From an uncultured Acidimicrobiales bacterium (GTDB lineage Bacteria > Actinomycetota > Acidimicrobiia > Acidimicrobiales > SHLQ01), in contig CALHYX010000061.1 of NCBI GenBank assembly GCA_938041035.1, forward strand, positions 1-64,000: a DNA stretch of 64,000 nucleotides, in the 5' to 3' direction. The notes beneath the pieces were generated by a model, which searched no databases, was not told the origin of the DNA, and worked only from the letters and a program-made list of their open reading frames with translations. Numbering within the stretch: position 1 is the first letter of the stretch; every line of letters begins with the position of its first letter. The position numbers and the translations under genes were made by a program. Positions 40,970-50,144 of the stretch are shown one piece after another.

Positions 40970-42643
40970 CTAGGCGGGGGCGTGCAACAGACCGAACACG
41001 ATCGAATCGGCGAGGGCCTGCCACGACGCCTCGATGATGTTCGACGACACGCCGATCGTGGTCCACGACCGCGAGCCGTTGGTCGAGTCGAGCAGAACCC
41101 GGGTGATGGCACCGGTGCCCGAACCGCTGTCGAGCACCCGCACCTTGTAGTCGACCAGCTGGATGGAATCGATGGCCGGAAAGTTGCCGTTGAGGGCGCC
41201 GCGCAACGCCGCATCGAGCGCGTTGACCGGGCCGTTGCCCTCGCCCATGGCGATGCGGCGCTCGCCGTCGATGCGCAGCTTCACCACGGCTTCGGTCACG
41301 AGGTCGGCGTTGAGCTCGTTCCACACCCGGGCGCCCGAGCCGGAGCGGTGATCGACCGATGCCTTGTAGGCCTCGAGTTCGAAATAGGGCTGATGCCATG
41401 CCTGGGCCTCGCGCATCAACAGTTCGAGCGATGCGTCGGCCGCCTCGAAGAAGTAGCCCTCGTGTTCGAGTTGCTTGAGCTTCTCCGACAGCGTGGAAAG
41501 CTCCGCTCCGTCGAGTTCGAGGTCAAACTCCGCCGCCTTCAGCGCCAGGGTCGACTTCCCGCCGAGGTCCGACACCAGAAAGCGGGTGCTGTTGCCGACC
41601 GCCTCGGGCGCCACGTGCTCGTAGCTGTCGGGCCGGCGGGCGATGGCCGAGGTGTGCAGCCCCGCCTTGTGCGCGAACGCCGATGCCCCCACGTACGGCT
41701 GTTGCGGCTGCGGAGCGAGGTTGACGATCTCGGCCACCGCGTGGGACACCGCGGTGATCCGCTCGATGCGCTCGGCGGGCAGCGTTTCGATACCCATCTT
41801 CAGCGTGAGGTTGGGCACCAGCGCGGTCAGATCGCAATTGCCGGTGCGCTCGCCGTAGCCGTTCATCGTGCCCTGCACGTGCGTCGACCCCGCCCGCACG
41901 CCGGCGATGGCGTTGGCGAGCGCGCACCCGGTGTCGTTCTGGGTGTGCATGCCGATCTGCACCCCATCGAAATGGCGCACGACCTCGGCGACCGTCGACT
42001 CGACGTCGTGAGGCAGCGAGCCGCCGTTGGTGTCGCACAACACCAGGCAGTCGGCCCCGCCGATCGCCGCCCCTTCGAGCACCCGCAGGGTGAACTCGGG
42101 GTTGCGACGATAGCCGTCGAAGAAATGCTCGGCATCGAAGAACACCCGCCGGCCGGCCGCCTTCAGGTACGCCACGGAGTCGCGCACCATCTCGACCGCT
42201 TCCTCCAGCGTGGTGCGCAGCGCCTGGGTCACGTGGTAATCCCACGACTTGCCGACGATGCACACCGTGCCGGTGTTGGCGGCCAGCAGATTCTGGAGCG
42301 TCTCGTCGACGTCGACCTTGCCCTTCGGACGGCGGGTCATGCCAAAGGCGACGAGGTTGGAGTTCTCGAACTTCAGCTCGGTCTGCGCCCGGGCGAAGAA
42401 CTCCTCATCTTTGGGGTTGGCGCCGGGCCACCCGCCTTCGATCCAGTGCACGCCGAGCTGGTCGAGCTGCTCGGCGACGCGCAACTTGTCGTTCACCGTG
42501 AGCGAGATGCCCTCGAACTGGGCGCCATCGCGAAGGGTGGTGTCGAAGATCTCGACCGCTCCCGGCCACTCCTCGCGAAAGCGCGGCGACCGGTCGACGG
42601 GTGGTACCGGCGCGTCGTCGGACGGGTCAGCCAACGTGCTCAC
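40970..42643 (-). CDS. cimA: citramalate synthase
   Basis: 557 residues of the LeuA/CimA family. The catalytic TIM barrel begins with VEIFDTTLRDGAQFEG near residue 30 (metal-binding Asp, catalytic Arg) and carries GMHTQNDTGCALANA and NGYGERTGNCDL. The C-terminal ~150 residues form the LeuA-type regulatory dimer domain. CimA condenses pyruvate and acetyl-CoA to (R)-citramalate, the first step of the threonine-independent isoleucine route; LeuCD and LeuB then act on it. The start overlaps ilvE by 17 nt, so it is the last gene of leuB-ilvE-cimA. Confidence 0.9.
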   Translation of the reverse strand: MSTLADPSDDAPVPPVDRSPRFREEWPGAVEIFDTTLRDGAQFEGISLTVNDKLRVAEQLDQLGVHWIEGGWPGANPKDEEFFARAQTELKFENSNLVAFGMTRRPKGKVDVDETLQNLLAANTGTVCIVGKSWDYHVTQALRTTLEEAVEMVRDSVAYLKAAGRRVFFDAEHFFDGYRRNPEFTLRVLEGAAIGGADCLVLCDTNGGSLPHDVESTVAEVVRHFDGVQIGMHTQNDTGCALANAIAGVRAGSTHVQGTMNGYGERTGNCDLTALVPNLTLKMGIETLPAERIERITAVSHAVAEIVNLAPQPQQPYVGASAFAHKAGLHTSAIARRPDSYEHVAPEAVGNSTRFLVSDLGGKSTLALKAAEFDLELDGAELSTLSEKLKQLEHEGYFFEAADASLELLMREAQAWHQPYFELEAYKASVDHRSGSGARVWNELNADLVTEAVVKLRIDGERRIAMGEGNGPVNALDAALRGALNGNFPAIDSIQLVDYKVRVLDSGSGTGAITRVLLDSTNGSRSWTTIGVSSNIIEASWQALADSIVFGLLHAPA

Positions 42644-43544
42644 ACCAGTCCTTGTAGCGATCGGTCTTGGCCCGCACCGCGTCGGCGTAGGCCTCGGCGA
42701 TGGCCGCCGTCATCGGACCGGGGCACGGAATCTCGCGATCGTCCACCGAGTTCACCGCGCTGACCTCGGCCGCGGTCCCGCACACGAACATCTCCTCGGC
42801 GATGTACAGGTCGCTGCGCGCCATGCCGTCGACGGCGACCTCGAAACCGAGGTCGCGAGCGATGGTCATCACCGCGTTCTGGGTGATGCCCTCGAGCGCA
42901 CCGGCGACGAGCGGCGGGGTGATCAACCGGCCGTGGCGGGCCACGAAGATGTTCTCGCCCGTGCACTCCGACACCATGCCCTGCAGGTTCAACATGATCG
43001 CCTCGTCGTAGCCGGCGTTCAGTGCCTCCATTTTCGCCAACGTCGAGTTCACGTAGTTGCCGGTCGTCTTCGACGCGGGCGGCATGATGTTGTGATCGTG
43101 GCGGGCCCACGACGAGATCTTCATGCGCACGCCCTTGGTGACGGCGTCGTCGCCCAGATACGCGCCCCACGGCCAACAAGCGATCGCCACATCGGTCGTG
43201 CAGGCGCCGGTGGCCAAACCCATCTCGCCGTAGCCGTAGTACGCGATCGGCCGCACGTAACACGACGGCAGGCCCGATTCGCGCACGACCAGCTTGCACG
43301 CCTCGACCAGCTCGTCGACCGAGTACGGCATGTCCATCATCAAAATCTTGGCCGAGCTGTGCAGCCGCTCGATGTGCTCGGTCAGGCGAAAGATCGCCGG
43401 CCCGTCGTCGGTCTCGTAGGCCCGAATGCCCTCGAACACACCGGTGCCGTAGTGCAGCGTGTGGGTCAGCACGTGCACCTGGGCATCGGCCCACGGCACC
43501 ATCTCACCGTTCATCCAGATCTTCGACGTCGGTTCGATCGGCAT
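42627..43544 (-). CDS. ilvE: branched-chain amino acid aminotransferase
   Basis: 305 residues of the fold-type IV PLP family. The N-terminal IWMNGEMVPWADAQVHVLTHTLHYGTGVFEGIRAY is diagnostic; the PLP lysine lies in PPASKTTGNYVNS near residue 158, and GTAAEVSAVNSVDDREI near the C-terminus binds cofactor phosphate. It interconverts leucine, isoleucine and valine with their 2-keto acids using glutamate. It sits between leuB (9 nt upstream) and cimA (overlap downstream). Confidence 0.93.
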   Translation of the reverse strand: MPIEPTSKIWMNGEMVPWADAQVHVLTHTLHYGTGVFEGIRAYETDDGPAIFRLTEHIERLHSSAKILMMDMPYSVDELVEACKLVVRESGLPSCYVRPIAYYGYGEMGLATGACTTDVAIACWPWGAYLGDDAVTKGVRMKISSWARHDHNIMPPASKTTGNYVNSTLAKMEALNAGYDEAIMLNLQGMVSECTGENIFVARHGRLITPPLVAGALEGITQNAVMTIARDLGFEVAVDGMARSDLYIAEEMFVCGTAAEVSAVNSVDDREIPCPGPMTAAIAEAYADAVRAKTDRYKDWCEHVG

Positions 43545-43553
43545 GGGTGCCCC

Positions 43554-44540
43554 CTAGAGGCGGCCGGCGATGATGTCGCCGACCTCGGTGGTCGAGCCGA
43601 CGAGGACGCTGGTGTCCTCACAGGCCTTGCGAATGCGGTCGGCGGCGGCGGTCTCGCCCAGGTGATCGAGCATCATGGCGCCCGACAACACCGCGGCGGT
43701 CGGGTTGGCGAGGTTCTGGCCGGCGATGTCGGGGGCCGAGCCGTGCACCGGCTCGAACATCGAGACGCCCTCGGGGTTCAGGTTGGCCGACGAGGCGAAC
43801 CCGATACCGCCGCTGACCGCGCCGCCCAGGTCGGTGAGGATGTCGCCGAAGAGGTTGTCGGTGACGATTACGTCGTACTGCTCGGGCGACTGCACGAAGT
43901 AGATGCACGCGGCATCGACATGGTTGTAGGCGGTCTCGACGTCGGCGTACTCGGCGGCGACCTCGTGAAAGGTGCGCTCCCACAGGTCGCCGGCGAAGGT
44001 GAGGACGTTGGTCTTGTGGGCCAGGGTGAGGTGCTTTCGGGGGCGGCCATTGGCCAGCTCGAAGGCGTAGCGAACGCACCGCTCGACGCCGTGGCGGGTG
44101 TTGACCGAACCCTGGGTCGCGATCTCGTGGGGCGTGTTCTTACGGAGGAACCCGCCCTCGCCGGCGTAGGTGCCCTCGGTGTTCTCGCGAATCACGACAA
44201 AGTCGTGGGCGCCGCGATCGCCATCGCCCTCGAACACGAACGGACGCTGGTTGATGTAGAGGTCGAGTTCGAAGCGCATCTTCAACAGCAGGCCGCGCTC
44301 GATCAGACCGGGGGGAACCTCGGGCGTGCCCACCGCACCGAGGTACAACGCATCGAGACCACGCCATTCCTCGAGCACCTCATCGGGCAACACCACGCCG
44401 TCATCGAGGTAGCGGGCACCACCGAGTCGGTAGTCGACGGTGTCGAGTTCGACGCCGGCGGCAGCGATGACCTTCAGGCCCTCGGCGAGAACCTCCGGCC
44501 CGATTCCGTCGCCGCCGATGACGCCGATCTTGTGTCCCAC
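43554..44540 (-). CDS. leuB: 3-isopropylmalate dehydrogenase
   Basis: 328 residues. It begins HKIGVIGGDGIGPEVLAEG, and the metal-binding region is YDVIVTDNLFGDILTDLGGAV, with NLNPEGVSMFEPVHGSAPDIAG close to the C-terminus, as in actinobacterial LeuB. It oxidatively decarboxylates 3-isopropylmalate for leucine and erythro-3-methylmalate for the citramalate route. The start GTG 44540 has GGGGAG upstream; TAGACT (44581-44576) is the probable -10, leaving a short leader. First gene of the leuB-ilvE-cimA operon. Confidence 0.93.
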   Translation of the reverse strand: MGHKIGVIGGDGIGPEVLAEGLKVIAAAGVELDTVDYRLGGARYLDDGVVLPDEVLEEWRGLDALYLGAVGTPEVPPGLIERGLLLKMRFELDLYINQRPFVFEGDGDRGAHDFVVIRENTEGTYAGEGGFLRKNTPHEIATQGSVNTRHGVERCVRYAFELANGRPRKHLTLAHKTNVLTFAGDLWERTFHEVAAEYADVETAYNHVDAACIYFVQSPEQYDVIVTDNLFGDILTDLGGAVSGGIGFASSANLNPEGVSMFEPVHGSAPDIAGQNLANPTAAVLSGAMMLDHLGETAAADRIRKACEDTSVLVGSTTEVGDIIAGRL

Positions 44541-44628
44541 ATTGCTCCCCTGATGCTGGTGTCGATAAGCGCGAGAGTCTACCGAGGTCGCCCTCCGGTG
44601 TCCCAGTGGGGCCGGCCCCGCCAGCCAC

Positions 44629-44642
44629 TAGGGTCAATCGCC
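44629..44642 (+). promoter_or_regulatory. leaderless -10 box for greA
   Basis: TAGGGT at 44629-44634, 8 nt, then ATG 44643. Confidence 0.5.
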
Positions 44643-45107
44643 ATGGAAACGCAGAAGCTCTCGCAGACGGCGTTCGACCGCCTCAAGACCGAACACGACG
44701 ATCTCACCACCCGCGGCCGCATCGACATCGCCCGCAAGATCGAAACCGCCCGCGAGCTGGGCGACCTGTCCGAGAACGGCGACTACCACGCCGCCAAGGA
44801 GGAGCAGGGAAAGATGGAAGGCCGCATCATGCACCTGGCCGCCATCCTCGAAAACTGCGAAATCGTGGCCGACACCGGCGGCGGCGACACCGTGCTCGCC
44901 GGCGCCATCGTCGGCATCACCTACGAAGGCGACGACGAGGTCGAGAAGTACCTCGTCGGCTCGATCGAAGAACGCGTCGACGACCTCACCGTCGTCTCGC
45001 CCGGCTCACCCATGGGTTCGAGCCTGCTCGGCGCCAAGGTCGGCGATGAGGTCGCCTACGAAGCCCCCGGGGGCACGCTCAAGGTCAAGATCGTCAGCAT
45101 CGACTGA
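44643..45107 (+). CDS. greA: transcription elongation factor GreA
   Basis: 154 residues. The N-terminal coiled coil (LSQTAFDRLKTEHDDL to KMEGRIMHLAAIL) carries the catalytic tip RELGDLSENGDYHAAKEEQ with the acidic residues that reach the polymerase active site; the C-terminal FKBP-like domain contains SPMGSSLLGAKVGDEV. GreA stimulates transcript cleavage in backtracked RNA polymerase. It is divergent from leuB and followed 4 nt later by a hydrolase gene on the same strand. Confidence 0.95.
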   Translation: METQKLSQTAFDRLKTEHDDLTTRGRIDIARKIETARELGDLSENGDYHAAKEEQGKMEGRIMHLAAILENCEIVADTGGGDTVLAGAIVGITYEGDDEVEKYLVGSIEERVDDLTVVSPGSPMGSSLLGAKVGDEVAYEAPGGTLKVKIVSID

Positions 45108-45111
45108 GCCC

Positions 45112-45960
45112 GTGCCGCTCCACGAAGCCCCGGCCCTGCCCGATGGTCGACGCCTGCACCTACCCGGGCGCGGCACCACGTTCGTCCGCCAGGTGTCGGG
45201 TCCACCGGGCGCTCCCACCGTCATGTTGCTGCACGGCTGGCTGGTGAGCGCCGACCTCAACTGGTTCTCCAGCTACGCGCCGCTCGCCGAGCACTACAAC
45301 GTGGTCGCCGTCGACCATCGGGGCCACGGGCAGGGCATCCGCAGCCGCCGCCGGTTCCGGCTGGTCGACTGTGCCGACGACGCGGTCGCGGTGGCCGACG
45401 CGCTGGGCATCGACCGCTTCGTGCCCATCGGGTACTCGATGGGCGGACCCATCGCCATGCACGTCTGGCGGCGCCATCCCCATCGCGTCGCCGGTCTGGT
45501 GCTGTGCGCCACCAGCGCCCGGTTCGCGCTGACGTCGGCCGACCGGGCCCAGTTCGCGGCCATGCGCCCGCTCGCCCGCGGGGTCGCCGTCTCGAATCGC
45601 CGGGTCCGCCAACGGGTGTTCTCCCGGCTCGTCGAGTGGCAAACCGCGGGCCGCAACTACGGCGACTGGGCCATCGAACAGGTGACCTCGTGCGATCCGC
45701 GCCACATCCTCGAAGCCGGCACCGAGCTGGGCCGGTTCGACGCCACCCGCTGGATCGACGATGTCGACGTTCCGACCGCCGCGGTCACGCTGCGATCGGA
45801 CACGGTGGTTCCCCCCGAACGCCAGCGGTCGCTGGCCGCATCGATTCCCGCCATCCACGAGGTCCTCATCGATGCCGACCACGATGTCTGCGTGACCCGC
45901 CCGCAGGTGTGGCTACCGCCGTTTTTGGATGCCGTGACATCGGTAACGGCATCGGTTTGA
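45112..45960 (+). CDS. alpha/beta-fold hydrolase
   Basis: 282 residues. The oxyanion HGW is in VMLLHGWLVSADLNW, the nucleophile elbow is GYSMGGPIAM (Ser near 111), and the catalytic His is in DADHDVCVTRP near the C-terminus. VAVDHRGHGQG is the usual strand-4 segment. The substrate is unknown. GTG 45112 begins 4 nt after the greA stop, suggesting co-transcription from the greA promoter. Confidence 0.85.
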   Translation: MPLHEAPALPDGRRLHLPGRGTTFVRQVSGPPGAPTVMLLHGWLVSADLNWFSSYAPLAEHYNVVAVDHRGHGQGIRSRRRFRLVDCADDAVAVADALGIDRFVPIGYSMGGPIAMHVWRRHPHRVAGLVLCATSARFALTSADRAQFAAMRPLARGVAVSNRRVRQRVFSRLVEWQTAGRNYGDWAIEQVTSCDPRHILEAGTELGRFDATRWIDDVDVPTAAVTLRSDTVVPPERQRSLAASIPAIHEVLIDADHDVCVTRPQVWLPPFLDAVTSVTASV

Positions 45961-46049
45961 ACTTGTAATTCTCCCGCAGAACCCTTGAATTTTCAGGCAT
46001 TTTTGCCGCCGATCGCGCCGCGAATTCGACGCAAAACCCCCGGGGCGCC

Positions 46050-46078
46050 TTGGAATGGCCAAAACGTACCCCTAACCT
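46050..46078 (+). promoter_or_regulatory. sigma-70-type promoter for the liv operon
   Basis: TTGGAA (46050-46055), 17 nt, TAACCT (46073-46078), giving a leader of about 73 nt before livK. It is the best two-box vegetative promoter I see in the window. Confidence 0.55.
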
Positions 46079-46157
46079 CTTTACGTCCGGTCGACGACGA
46101 CCGAAACACTTCGTGTCCCCACCGGGTCACGATTTCTTTCTTTGGAGGGAAGAACCT

Positions 46158-47591
46158 ATGCGAAACACCCTGATGAGGTTGCTTGCGGTCCTCATGGCCT
46201 TTGGCCTGATCGCGGCCGCCTGCGGCAGCGACGGCGGCGACACCGCCACCGACGACGACGGTGACTCCACCGCCACGACGGAGGCGATGGAAGAGACGCC
46301 GGAGACCACGGAGGCCATGGAGGAAACTCCAGAGACCACCGAGGCGATGGCCGAAGACGACGGCGGCGAAGACGAAGCCATGGCCGAAGACGATGAGGCG
46401 ATGGCCGAAGACGACGGTGAAGAAGCCCCGACCAGTGGCGGCGCCGGCGACGGCGTGCTTCGATTCGGCGGCATCCTCCCCGAGACCGGGAACCTTGCGT
46501 TCCTCGGCCCACCGGAATTCGCGGGTGCTGAACTCGCCGTCCAGGACATCAACGCCGCCGGCGGCGTGAACGGCGCCGACGTCGAGTGGCTCCCGGGCGA
46601 CTCCGGCGACAACGGCGACGTTGCCAACCAGACCGTCGACCGCCTCCTCGGCGAGGACGTTGACGCCTTCATCGGTGCCGCCTCCTCCGGCGTGTCGCTG
46701 ACCGTGATCGACAAGATCACCCAGGCCGGCGTCATCCACTTCTCCCCGGCGAACACCTCGCCGGCCTTCACCGACTACGACGACAACGGTCTGTACTTCC
46801 GTACCGCTCCGTCCGACGTCGTGCAGGGTGCGGCTCTGGCCGACCTCATGCTCGGTGACGGCGCCGAAACCGCTGCGTTCCTCGTACTCAACGACTCCTA
46901 CGGCACCGGCCTGCTCGATGCCACCAAGGGTCCGTACGAGGCCAACGGCGGCACGGTTGCCTTCGAGAACATCTACGACCCGAAGGCCGAGAACTTCGAC
47001 GCCGAAATCGCTGACGCCATCGCGGCGGACACCGACGCCATCGTCATCATCGGCTTCGACGAGACCTCGAAGATCCTCACCGGCCTCATCGAGGGCGGCG
47101 CTGGTCCTTCCGAGAAGATGATCTACGGCACCGACGGCAACATGGGCAACGCCCTCGCCAGCAGCTTCGATGACCCGAGCGTCGTCGCCGGCATGCGCGG
47201 CACCCTCCCGGGTGTTGACGTCGCCGGTGAACTCGCCGACTTCAAGGGTGCGCTCGACGCCGTCGACCCGGAGCTCGAGGACTACTCGTACTCCGCCGAA
47301 ACCTACGACGCGATGGTCCTCGTGGCCCTCGGCGCCGTGGCCGCCGGCACCGACGATGCGACCGCGATCGCCCCGCTGCTCAACGACCTCACCAAGGACG
47401 GCGAGAAGTGCAACAACTTTGCTGACTGCAAGGCCCTCATCGAGGCCGGCACCGACATCGACTACGACGGCGTCTCTGGCCCGCTCGAATTCGGTGACGC
47501 CGGCGAGCCGACGCAGGCTTCCATCCTGATCCTCGAATTCGATGAGACCGGCACCCTTCAGGTGGACGGTTCCATCCAGGGTCAGATCTGA
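46158..47591 (+). CDS. livK: branched-chain amino acid ABC transporter substrate-binding lipoprotein
   Basis: 477 residues. The lipobox LIAAAC places the lipidated Cys at 22. An acidic low-complexity linker (repeats of EAMEETPETT and AMAEDD, about 30-95) precedes the type I periplasmic-binding fold: LRFGGILPETGNLAFLGPPEFAGAELAVQDINAAGGV, then FIGAASSGVSLTVIDKI. It should capture leucine/isoleucine/valine or a related compound outside the cell and deliver it to LivHMGF. ATG 46158 has GGAGG upstream. A strong stem-loop separates it from the permease genes, which probably raises its expression relative to them. Confidence 0.88.
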   Translation: MRNTLMRLLAVLMAFGLIAAACGSDGGDTATDDDGDSTATTEAMEETPETTEAMEETPETTEAMAEDDGGEDEAMAEDDEAMAEDDGEEAPTSGGAGDGVLRFGGILPETGNLAFLGPPEFAGAELAVQDINAAGGVNGADVEWLPGDSGDNGDVANQTVDRLLGEDVDAFIGAASSGVSLTVIDKITQAGVIHFSPANTSPAFTDYDDNGLYFRTAPSDVVQGAALADLMLGDGAETAAFLVLNDSYGTGLLDATKGPYEANGGTVAFENIYDPKAENFDAEIADAIAADTDAIVIIGFDETSKILTGLIEGGAGPSEKMIYGTDGNMGNALASSFDDPSVVAGMRGTLPGVDVAGELADFKGALDAVDPELEDYSYSAETYDAMVLVALGAVAAGTDDATAIAPLLNDLTKDGEKCNNFADCKALIEAGTDIDYDGVSGPLEFGDAGEPTQASILILEFDETGTLQVDGSIQGQI

Positions 47592-47666
47592 TCCAGCCTT
47601 CGGGCTACGCCCCGCAACGATGACGGCTCCGGCCGTCGCTGACCGGAGCGAATGAGAGAATCTGTG

Positions 47667-47706
47667 CGTGCCCCGGGCTTCGGCCCGGGGCACGTTCACG
47701 TTTTCC
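47667..47706 (+). terminator. GC-rich stem-loop with TTCG tetraloop between livK and livH
   Basis: A perfect 12-bp stem (47667-47678 with 47683-47694) closes a TTCG loop and is followed by GTTCACGTTTTCC. It is likely a partial terminator or 3'-end stabiliser giving excess binding protein over permease. Confidence 0.65.
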
Positions 47707-47781
47707 AGCCGGTTCGACCTGCTGCAACGCCATCGGCTACCGTCCAACGTCGACCACGAAGGGGTTGGTCGCGCATCCGTA

Positions 47782-49116
47782 GTGCAGCGTTGCACCGGAC
47801 CCGGAGGATTCATCATCAGAACTCGCTTCCTACTCCTAGTGCCGCTCGTCGCCGCCTTCTTTGCCTTCGCGACACCAGTGGCCGCCCAGGAAGAAACCGC
47901 CGCCACCGTGCGCGGCTCGATCGTCGACAAAACGGGTGAAGAGGACGTCCCCGCCGTCGGTGTCGAGATCGCCATCGCGTCGGCCGACGGCAGCTTCTCC
48001 GAGACCGTGGTCACCGACGACGAGGGCTCGTGGGAGCTCGAGCTGCCCAGCGGCGGCGACTACACCGCGACGCTCGACCCCGCCACGCTCCCCGAGGGCA
48101 TCGCCCTCAGAAACCCCGACCGGGCCATGCTCGAGTTCGACATCAACGACGGCGCCAGCCGAGCCCTGCTGTTTCCCGTCGCCAGCGCCGGCGAGGACGG
48201 CACCGCGGTCAGCACCGCGTCGACCGGCGGCGGCAACAAGTACGTCCAGCTGCTGGTCGACGGCATCAAGCTCGGCCTGATCATCGGCATGTGCTCGATC
48301 GGGCTCTCGCTCGTGTTCGGCACCACCGGCCTCGTGAACTTCGCTCACGGCGAGACGGTGACCCTCGGTGCCGTCACCGCGTTCCTGTTCAACGGGTGGC
48401 TCGACTGGACGATAAGCATCTTCCTCGCCGCGCTCATAGCCACCGCGGTCGGTGGTCTCGCCGGTGGCGCGTTCGACGCCGCCGTGTGGGCACCGCTGCG
48501 CCGCAAGGGCGCCAGCCTGATCTCGATGCTCGTGGTATCGATCGGCTTCTCGATCTTCTTCCGCTACGTGATCCTGTGGCGTCTCGGCGGTCGGGCCAAC
48601 TTCTACAAGGACTACGCCCTGCAGCGTCGCCGTGATTTCGGCCTGTTCTCGCTGGCACCGAAGGACATCTTCATCATCTTCTTCAGCCTCGCCGTGCTCA
48701 TCGCCGTGGGGCTGCTACTCCAGCGAACCCGCACCGGTAAGGCCATGCGGGCGGTGGCCGACAATCGCGACCTGGCCGAATCCTCGGGCATCGACGTGCA
48801 GCGGGTGATCCGCATCGTGTGGATCGCCGGTGGCGCGCTCGCCGCGCTCGGCGGGGTGCTGTTCGGCTCCACCGAATCGATCGGCTGGGAGATGGGCTTC
48901 CGGCTGCTGCTGCTCATGTTCGCCGCCACGACCCTCGGCGGGCTCGGCACCGCCTACGGCGCGCTGCTCGGCAGCCTCGTCGTCGGCATCTTCATCCAGT
49001 ACGTCACGTTGGTTCTCCCGACCGACATGAAGAACATCGGTGCGCTGCTCACCCTCGTGCTCATCTTGTTGGTGAGGCCACAGGGGATCCTGGGACGGAA
49101 AGAGAGGATCGGCTGA
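47782..49116 (+). CDS. livH: branched-chain amino acid ABC permease LivH with N-terminal secreted beta-domain
   Basis: About 445 residues. After a signal-like hydrophobic segment (FLLLVPLVAAFFAFATPVAAQ) comes an ~110-residue carboxypeptidase-regulatory/Cna-B-like beta-sandwich (VRGSIVDKTGEEDVPAVGVEI, WELELPSGGDYTATL). The LivH core follows: LGLIIGMCSIGLSLVFGTTGLVNFAHGE, then the EAA-like GKAMRAVADNRDLAESSGIDV. Ordinary LivH lacks the extracellular domain and is about 290-330 residues. The start is uncertain: GTG 47782 has no ribosome binding site, whereas GGAGGA (47803-47808) is followed by ATC codons at 47812 and 47815. The stop overlaps the livM ATG. Confidence 0.82.
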   Translation: MQRCTGPGGFIIRTRFLLLVPLVAAFFAFATPVAAQEETAATVRGSIVDKTGEEDVPAVGVEIAIASADGSFSETVVTDDEGSWELELPSGGDYTATLDPATLPEGIALRNPDRAMLEFDINDGASRALLFPVASAGEDGTAVSTASTGGGNKYVQLLVDGIKLGLIIGMCSIGLSLVFGTTGLVNFAHGETVTLGAVTAFLFNGWLDWTISIFLAALIATAVGGLAGGAFDAAVWAPLRRKGASLISMLVVSIGFSIFFRYVILWRLGGRANFYKDYALQRRRDFGLFSLAPKDIFIIFFSLAVLIAVGLLLQRTRTGKAMRAVADNRDLAESSGIDVQRVIRIVWIAGGALAALGGVLFGSTESIGWEMGFRLLLLMFAATTLGGLGTAYGALLGSLVVGIFIQYVTLVLPTDMKNIGALLTLVLILLVRPQGILGRKERIG

Positions 49117-50144
49117 TGGACTGGGGATCGATCATCGAAAACACCGTCCGCGGTCTCATCGGCGAGCAGGCCATCTACTTCGCTCTCGCCGCCCTCGGGC
49201 TCAACATCCACTTCGGCTTCACCGGCCTGTTGAACTTCGGCCAGGCCGTGTTCATGGCCGCCGGTGCCTACGGCCTCGCCATGACCGTCGCGTCGGAAGA
49301 GCCCCACGACCTGATCCTGTTCACCATCGGTGACGGCAACGGGTTCTGGCTCGGCATCTTCATGGGGGTGATCGTCTTCCCGGTCATCCTGGCGTTGATC
49401 CTGGGTATACCGACCCTGCGCTTACGAGCGGACTATCTGGCCATGGTCACAATCGCCACCGCAGAGATCTTCCGCCTCGTGGCCCGCACGCCGGCGCTCG
49501 ACGACTGGACCGGATCGTCCGACGGGCTCACCGGCTTCGCCAGCACGTTCTATGACTGGAGTCCGTTCGAACCCCGGCAGCGGTACTTCTTCAACCTGTT
49601 CCAGGGCAACCAGATGTGGGTGTTCATTATCGGCTGGATCACCGTCGCGATCGTCGCGTTCATCCTCTGGCTGCTCATCCGCAGCCCCTGGGGCCGAGTA
49701 CTCAAGGCCATCCGGGAAGATGAGGACGCGGCGCGCAGCCTCGGCAAGAACGCCTACGCCTACAAGATGCAGGCACTGATTCTCGGCGGCGTCGTCGGCG
49801 CCATCGGCGGCACGCTGCGCGCCATCGGCACGCAGTCGGCCCAGCCCGACAACTTCATCACCGACGTGACCTTCTTTGCCTGGGTCGCGGTCATCCTCGG
49901 CGGCGCCGGCAAGGTGTTCGGCCCGATCATCGGTTCGATGCTGCTGTGGGCCACACTCGCCTTCGCCGACACGTTCCTGCGGGAAGGCGTCGATGCCGGT
50001 TGGGTGCCCGACTGGTTGATCACCGGAACCCAGGTCGGCCAGGTCCGCTTCATGCTCGTCGGTCTCGGTCTCGTGTTCCTGGCCTGGCGCAGACCCCAGG
50101 GCATATTCGGCAACAAGGAGGAGATGGCGCTCGATGACCGATAA
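49116..50144 (+). CDS. livM: branched-chain amino acid ABC permease LivM
   Basis: 342 residues with about eight to nine transmembrane helices. It opens QAIYFALAALGLNIHFGFTGLLNFGQAVFMAAGAYG, the LivM signature, and the cytoplasmic EAA-type loop is GRVLKAIREDEDAARSLGKNAYAYK. It forms the translocation channel with LivH. ATG 49116 shares a base with the livH stop (TGATG), and its end overlaps livG by 11 nt. Confidence 0.92.
   Translation: MDWGSIIENTVRGLIGEQAIYFALAALGLNIHFGFTGLLNFGQAVFMAAGAYGLAMTVASEEPHDLILFTIGDGNGFWLGIFMGVIVFPVILALILGIPTLRLRADYLAMVTIATAEIFRLVARTPALDDWTGSSDGLTGFASTFYDWSPFEPRQRYFFNLFQGNQMWVFIIGWITVAIVAFILWLLIRSPWGRVLKAIREDEDAARSLGKNAYAYKMQALILGGVVGAIGGTLRAIGTQSAQPDNFITDVTFFAWVAVILGGAGKVFGPIIGSMLLWATLAFADTFLREGVDAGWVPDWLITGTQVGQVRFMLVGLGLVFLAWRRPQGIFGNKEEMALDDR

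Noticed and set aside
40538..42763. A 741-residue plus-strand frame over the hypothetical gene and cimA
   Set aside because: Antisense to cimA, which has clear family motifs throughout.
42249..44642. Long upstream extension of the greA frame
   Set aside because: It runs antisense to ilvE and leuB; GreA homology and the -10 box fix the start at 44643.
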